NCBI GenBank assembly: GCA_028023455.1
Contig: JAQFVV010006203.1
Span: 14,670,348-14,734,347, forward strand
Reading direction: 5' to 3'
Source: Epiperipatus broadwayi
Lineage: Eukaryota; Onychophora; Udeonychophora; Euonychophora; Peripatidae
DNA: 64,000 nucleotides
In this document: positions 60,355-64,000 of the stretch, piece after piece
How the letters are laid out: every line of letters begins with the position of its first letter
Position numbering within the stretch: position 1 is the first letter of the stretch
Program-made: the position numbers and the translations under genes
The notes under the pieces: model-generated
What the model was told of the DNA's origin: nothing
The model's database searches: none
Seen by the model: the letters and a program-made list of their open reading frames with translations, nothing else

Positions 60355-61245
60355 AATATATATAATTATTCAAAACAATACAATAATTAATACAGTAAAA
60401 CAATATTTTAAAAAAACAAATATATACCAATTTAATAGAAGTACTTTCAACTATCTATGTAGTCGTTGTCAACTAGATTCAAATTGTATTAGAAAAAACC
60501 GTTACAAATGTAAACAAAAAGTAATACGTCATACATCAATTTTCCCACAATTCATTAATTTTTATATTGGCGGCCTGTCTGTTTATCAACTGTTGCTTTT
60601 CACTTTTTATTAACATAGCTTCTTTAATTTTGCATTTATTATTATTTCTTTCAATACACAAAATCTTAACTTTATTAAAATCAAAATCAAAACCATAATT
60701 ACATGTTACATTATGATCAAAAAATACTGATGGTGATACATCATCATTTCTAACATTCTCTTGTCTTGATTTTTGTACATTGGAGAAAAGATCAAAGGAG
60801 CATTTGTTGTTATATAAACGAGTGCAAAAATCAAGACAAGAGAATGTTAGAAATGATGATATATCACTATCAGTATTTTTTGATCATAATGTAACATGTA
60901 ATTATGGTTTTGATTTTGATTTTAATAAAGTTAAGATTTTGTGTATTGAAAGAAATAATAATAAATGCAAAATTAAAGAAGCTATGTTAATAAAAAGTGA
61001 AAAGCAACAGTTGATAAACAGACAGGCCGCCAATATAAAAATTAATGAATTGTGGGAAAATTGATGTATGACGTATTACTTTTTGTTTACATTTGTAACG
61101 GTTTTTTCTAATACAATTTGAATCTAGTTGACAACGACTACATAGATAGTTGAAAGTACTTCTATTAAATTGGTATATATTTGTTTTTTTAAAATATTGT
61201 TTTACTGTATTAATTATTGTATTGTTTTGAATAATTATATATATA
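60355..61245. repeat. Palindrome P8 (891 bp) with Penelope-like endonuclease tails
   Basis: Arms of about 420 bp centred at 60800, aligned without indels: tagtcgttgtcaactagatt near 60460 pairs with aatctagttgacaacgacta ending at 61140. The loop is about 46 bp (60778-60823). Each arm encodes, outward, a peptide with CNYGFDFDFNKVKILCIERN, KIKEAMLIKSEKQQLINRQA and INELWEN then a stop. This matches the C-terminal half of the GIY-YIG domain of Penelope-like elements. After the stop come about 170 bp of 3' untranslated sequence ending in (TA)n. So two 3' ends of one element face outward from a shared centre. Confidence 0.78.
60780..61064 (+). pseudogene. Penelope-like GIY-YIG tail, right arm of P8
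   Basis: A 94-codon frame whose first 15-20 residues come from the loop. From QENVRNDD on it follows the last part of the Penelope-like GIY-YIG endonuclease: DHNVTCNYGFDFDFN, KVKILCIERNNN, KIKEAMLI, NRQ, ELW. No reverse transcriptase and no GIY-YIG signature itself are present, so it cannot be active. The left arm carries the same frame on the minus strand from about 60780 to 60541, with small changes (DDVSPSV for DDISLSV). The intact frame in both arms suggests youth. Confidence 0.6.
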
Positions 61246-61282
61246 TATATATATATATATGGTATATTTTAATTGATTATAT

Positions 61283-61295
61283 GGGTTTAATCAGG

Positions 61296-61331
<36 letters not shown>

Positions 61332-61345
61332 GCCTGATTAAACCC
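61283..61345. repeat. Hairpin with (TA)n loop
   Basis: gggtttaatcaggctta and taagcctgattaaaccc (17 bp perfect arms) enclose a (TA)n run. Same design as 59859-59941 but different arms. It lies just beyond the right end of P8. Confidence 0.7.
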
Positions 61346-62247
61346 AGAAGTTTTTTTTTAGTTTATCCAACAATAATTTGAATCCATGTCATAAAAAATG
61401 GCCAATTTATAAGCTATTATTACAACATTCACCTAAATGCATATATATTATAACTAGTCGCAGCAGTGTAAATGCTGCATAAGTAGATTTGAAAAATAAT
61501 GTGTGTCTGCACTTACACATACATATATTAGATAGAGATAAAGAAAATACACAATTCATAAATAAAAGGGCATTTTAAGATCTTTTTAGTTCCATCTATT
61601 TCAAATCATGTTGAAAATGAAATCTTATTGATTTTGATAAAAAATAGCAGGGTGAATTCAAATCCAGGAATTTTTTTTTATTGCAAATAAAATGATCCTT
61701 AATTGTGTTGGAACTATCATTAAATAAAATGATAAAAGCAAAGAATTTTCACTTTTGTAATGTGTAAACAAAAGAAACCAAACCATTGCTTCTTTCTTTT
61801 GGTAAACAAAAACAAAGGAATAGTTTTTTCCAGGGTCCAAGATAGTAGACTAGTTGTCATTCTAATAGGTGCTATAGATAACAAAGAAAATAATCTACAT
61901 TATAGTACTTGAAATGGCTGATGAAATGGATCATAGGCAGTTAGTAATTCAGCAGTCAACTTTGTTCCAGTGTGGAATTCTAAACTGCAAAAGATATGTT
62001 AAAGCAGTGGAAGTGTGCCTTGTGCTAATTGAAATCATAAGCTTATAATAGAAGCTGAAAGAATGTTTTACTATACTAGGAAATCTTTTATCATGAAAGT
62101 CTGAGCAAGAACAAATAGCATGTCAGTTGAAAACTCTGAATATGCAGGCCAGTTCAATAAATGACACCTATATGAAATTATATTACAATTTCTTATAATT
62201 TTCAGAAAGTATAATAACTACTCTTTCTTATTGCATTGCCAAATATA
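61346..62247. other. AT-rich stretch, nothing recognised
   Basis: Only short chance open frames. The last 40 bp (agtataataactactctttc) match the flank of palindrome P1 near 2285. Confidence 0.4.
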
Positions 62248-62516
62248 TACTATATAATTCTAAATTGCCCATGCACTTTACTACTGTTATACAATGCTTT
62301 ATTTACCACCCTTTCTTACAGTTTACAGTTTCGATTGCCCCAGAAATCTTCTTCAGAATTTTATATCTCATATCTCAATTGTTATTTGATTGTAATTGTG
62401 AGGTAGGAAATATAAAGTTGTGAAGCAATCAAAACTGTAAACTATAAGAAAGGGTTTGTAAATAAAGCATTGTGTAACAGTAGTAAAGTGCTTGGACAAT
62501 TTAGTATTATATGGTT
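62248..62516. repeat. Palindrome P9, relative of P1
   Basis: Arms of about 105 bp centred at 62382: acaatgctttatttac on the left and gtaaataaagcattgt on the right, with tactactgttat matched by taacagtagta. The outer flank and the ccagaaatcttcttcagaa segment recall P1 (tcttcagaac near 2379). A shorter relative of the same family. Confidence 0.65.
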
Positions 62517-62994
62517 CTTATAATCTTCCAGAAAAAGAAAAGAACCAGATTACACAGCTAAATTGCTGAAAACGTACATGTACTTGATACACACCATACT
62601 AATAGAAAGTTACTTCATGTGTCTAATGTGTGAAGAGAAGAAAGATATGTTTCCTGAAAATTTATAAAAAGACCAAATGTAATTGTGGAGAAAGAAACTT
62701 ATCCAAAACCTAGAAGGGATGGTGTTAAAAATTTGTGAGCAGTAAAATATTAAGATATTAAAAGATTAAGCTATTCAAAAGGATTTTAAATTTATGAGGA
62801 TTCAAAAAAATTCAATATTAGATAATGGTATCCCATATTTTATATGTAAATTACGAATATAAACTCAAATTGAAAGTATATTGGATGAGAAGTTGTGTTT
62901 CACTTCATATATATATGCATGTGTGTAGTGTTGTTACAAGTAAGGACTGAAATAGATGAACTGTTTACTGGGAAAAAAATTATAAGGTTGCTTT

Positions 62995-63230
62995 TTATAT
63001 CTATATAAAATTAGTAAAGGGGAAAAAAAATAAATATCTGAATTTGTTTGTTGGAAATAAAAAAACAAAAAACAAATCTATACATCAAATTACTAAATGG
63101 GAAGAAACTAAATATCTGAATTTGTTTGTTGGAAATGGATTCAATATATATGATTGATTTTTTTTATATCTGTACATGAAATTACTAAATGGAAAGAGAA
63201 TTAAATGTATGAATTATTTATTAGAATGAT
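62995..63230 (+). repeat. Imperfect tandem repeat, three units
   Basis: The motif aaattactaaatggg (or a variant) followed by aataaatatctgaatttgtt occurs at about 63008, 63087 and 63179, with units of about 80-90 bp that diverge in the third copy. Non-coding. Confidence 0.55.
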
Positions 63231-63721
63231 CTTAATAATTTTATGCACGATTAGAAATTTATATTTGAAATTTATATTATTTAGTTACATTTTTGTTTTG
63301 TTAATAAATGGTTATTTTATTATTTATTAATCCATTCATTTATTTTTCACATGATTAAATGTTATAAGCTTAACACAAACATATGCTAGTTCATAAAAAT
63401 ATCCACAGTTTTGGGAATATGTGAACCACTGAAGGATATGTTGGGGTGTTTCAGTAAAAATTGGTAAATGATGATGATTATTAATTAAAATAATTCCAAG
63501 TAAACATTTTCTTTTTGAGGAGGTTTGGCACCTGGAGTTTCTTCAAATAAAAACCTAAAACAAACATAATACTTTAGTATGATTGAGGTAATAAAAACGA
63601 TCATTATTCCTATTATTGAATTAATTTTGCCAAGTGAAACAGGATTTACAAGATTTAGAGATCTATATAGTGAGATATTTCTATATTTATCACTATAGAT
63701 GCATGCTAGTTGAACAGGGAA

Positions 63722-63812
63722 TATCTTATATATATATATATATATATATATCATTGGTTGAGATTCAAACCCGAATTACTGAGATATTACCACTACATAA
63801 GGTTGATTAAAA
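63722..63812 (-). repeat. tRNA-like SINE head next to (TA)n
   Basis: On the minus strand cttatgtagtggtaatatct (A-box-like) and attcgggtttgaatctcaac (good B-box) have tRNA spacing. A (TA)n run (63726-63752) follows the head. It is the best preserved of the simple tRNA-like heads here. It does not fold as a complete tRNA gene by eye. Confidence 0.5.
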
Positions 63813-64000
63813 AATTTTAATGCATTTACTGGTACAATATATACTGTACATAGTTTAGCATTTATGCGTGAACATATATAAAGAAAAATGTTTTATATAT
63901 GTTGTAAATAGTTTTAAAAGTTATAAATTAAATAAAGAATTTTATTATATGTATTACAAATTTATGCATTATAAAATATTAAAGCAATATATTGTCACTA

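Noticed and set aside
60780-61064. Host gene of 94 residues
   Set aside because: The frame starts in the palindrome loop and matches a Penelope-like endonuclease tail; the mirrored arm carries the same frame.

Overview
This is an AT-rich (roughly three quarters A+T) animal nuclear window with interrupted genes, GT-AG introns of 2-9 kb and many decayed transposable elements. The serine protease homolog it carries is of the clip-domain, masquerade/PPAF-II type best known from arthropods, so I read the window as arthropod. A chelicerate would fit, but the sequence alone does not prove it.

Only two cellular genes are supported. (1) Plus strand, 7597-33251: the last five coding exons of a secreted clip-domain serine protease homolog. 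444 residues are visible and the 5' exons are not found. Its catalytic Ser is replaced by Gly (GDGGSP), so it should be a non-cleaving cofactor. (2) Minus strand, 54991-42686: a complete three-exon, 354-residue HGH1 (DUF383/DUF384) gene, an armadillo-like folding factor for elongation factor 2. The two genes converge (3' ends facing) across a 9.4 kb spacer, and nothing suggests they work together.

Repeats make up most of what else can be recognised. Regions: 1-7596, upstream flank with a tRNA-like fold-back element, a MITE, a 1.2 kb palindrome, an RTE LINE tail and a deleted mariner; 8256-16448, intron with several inverted repeats and a cluster of one MITE family at 10.7-13.4 kb; 16541-26015, intron with a 366 bp tandem array and tRNA-like half elements; 26279-33083, two smaller introns; 33252-42685, spacer with a nearly full-length dead RTE LINE; 42926-54357, HGH1 introns with a MITE, a LINE tail, a young palindrome and a second deleted mariner; 54992-64000, flank with another RTE copy, a LINE tail, and an 891 bp palindrome whose arms carry a Penelope-like GIY-YIG endonuclease tail.

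The most striking pattern is the number of long inverted repeats (at least twelve, arms of about 60-480 bp). Two of them place Penelope-like endonuclease tails head to head. Another family has tRNA-like promoters at both ends in opposite orientation. No new protein-coding system was found; the interest lies in the architecture of these fold-back repeats. All family assignments come from reading translations by eye, without database searches.
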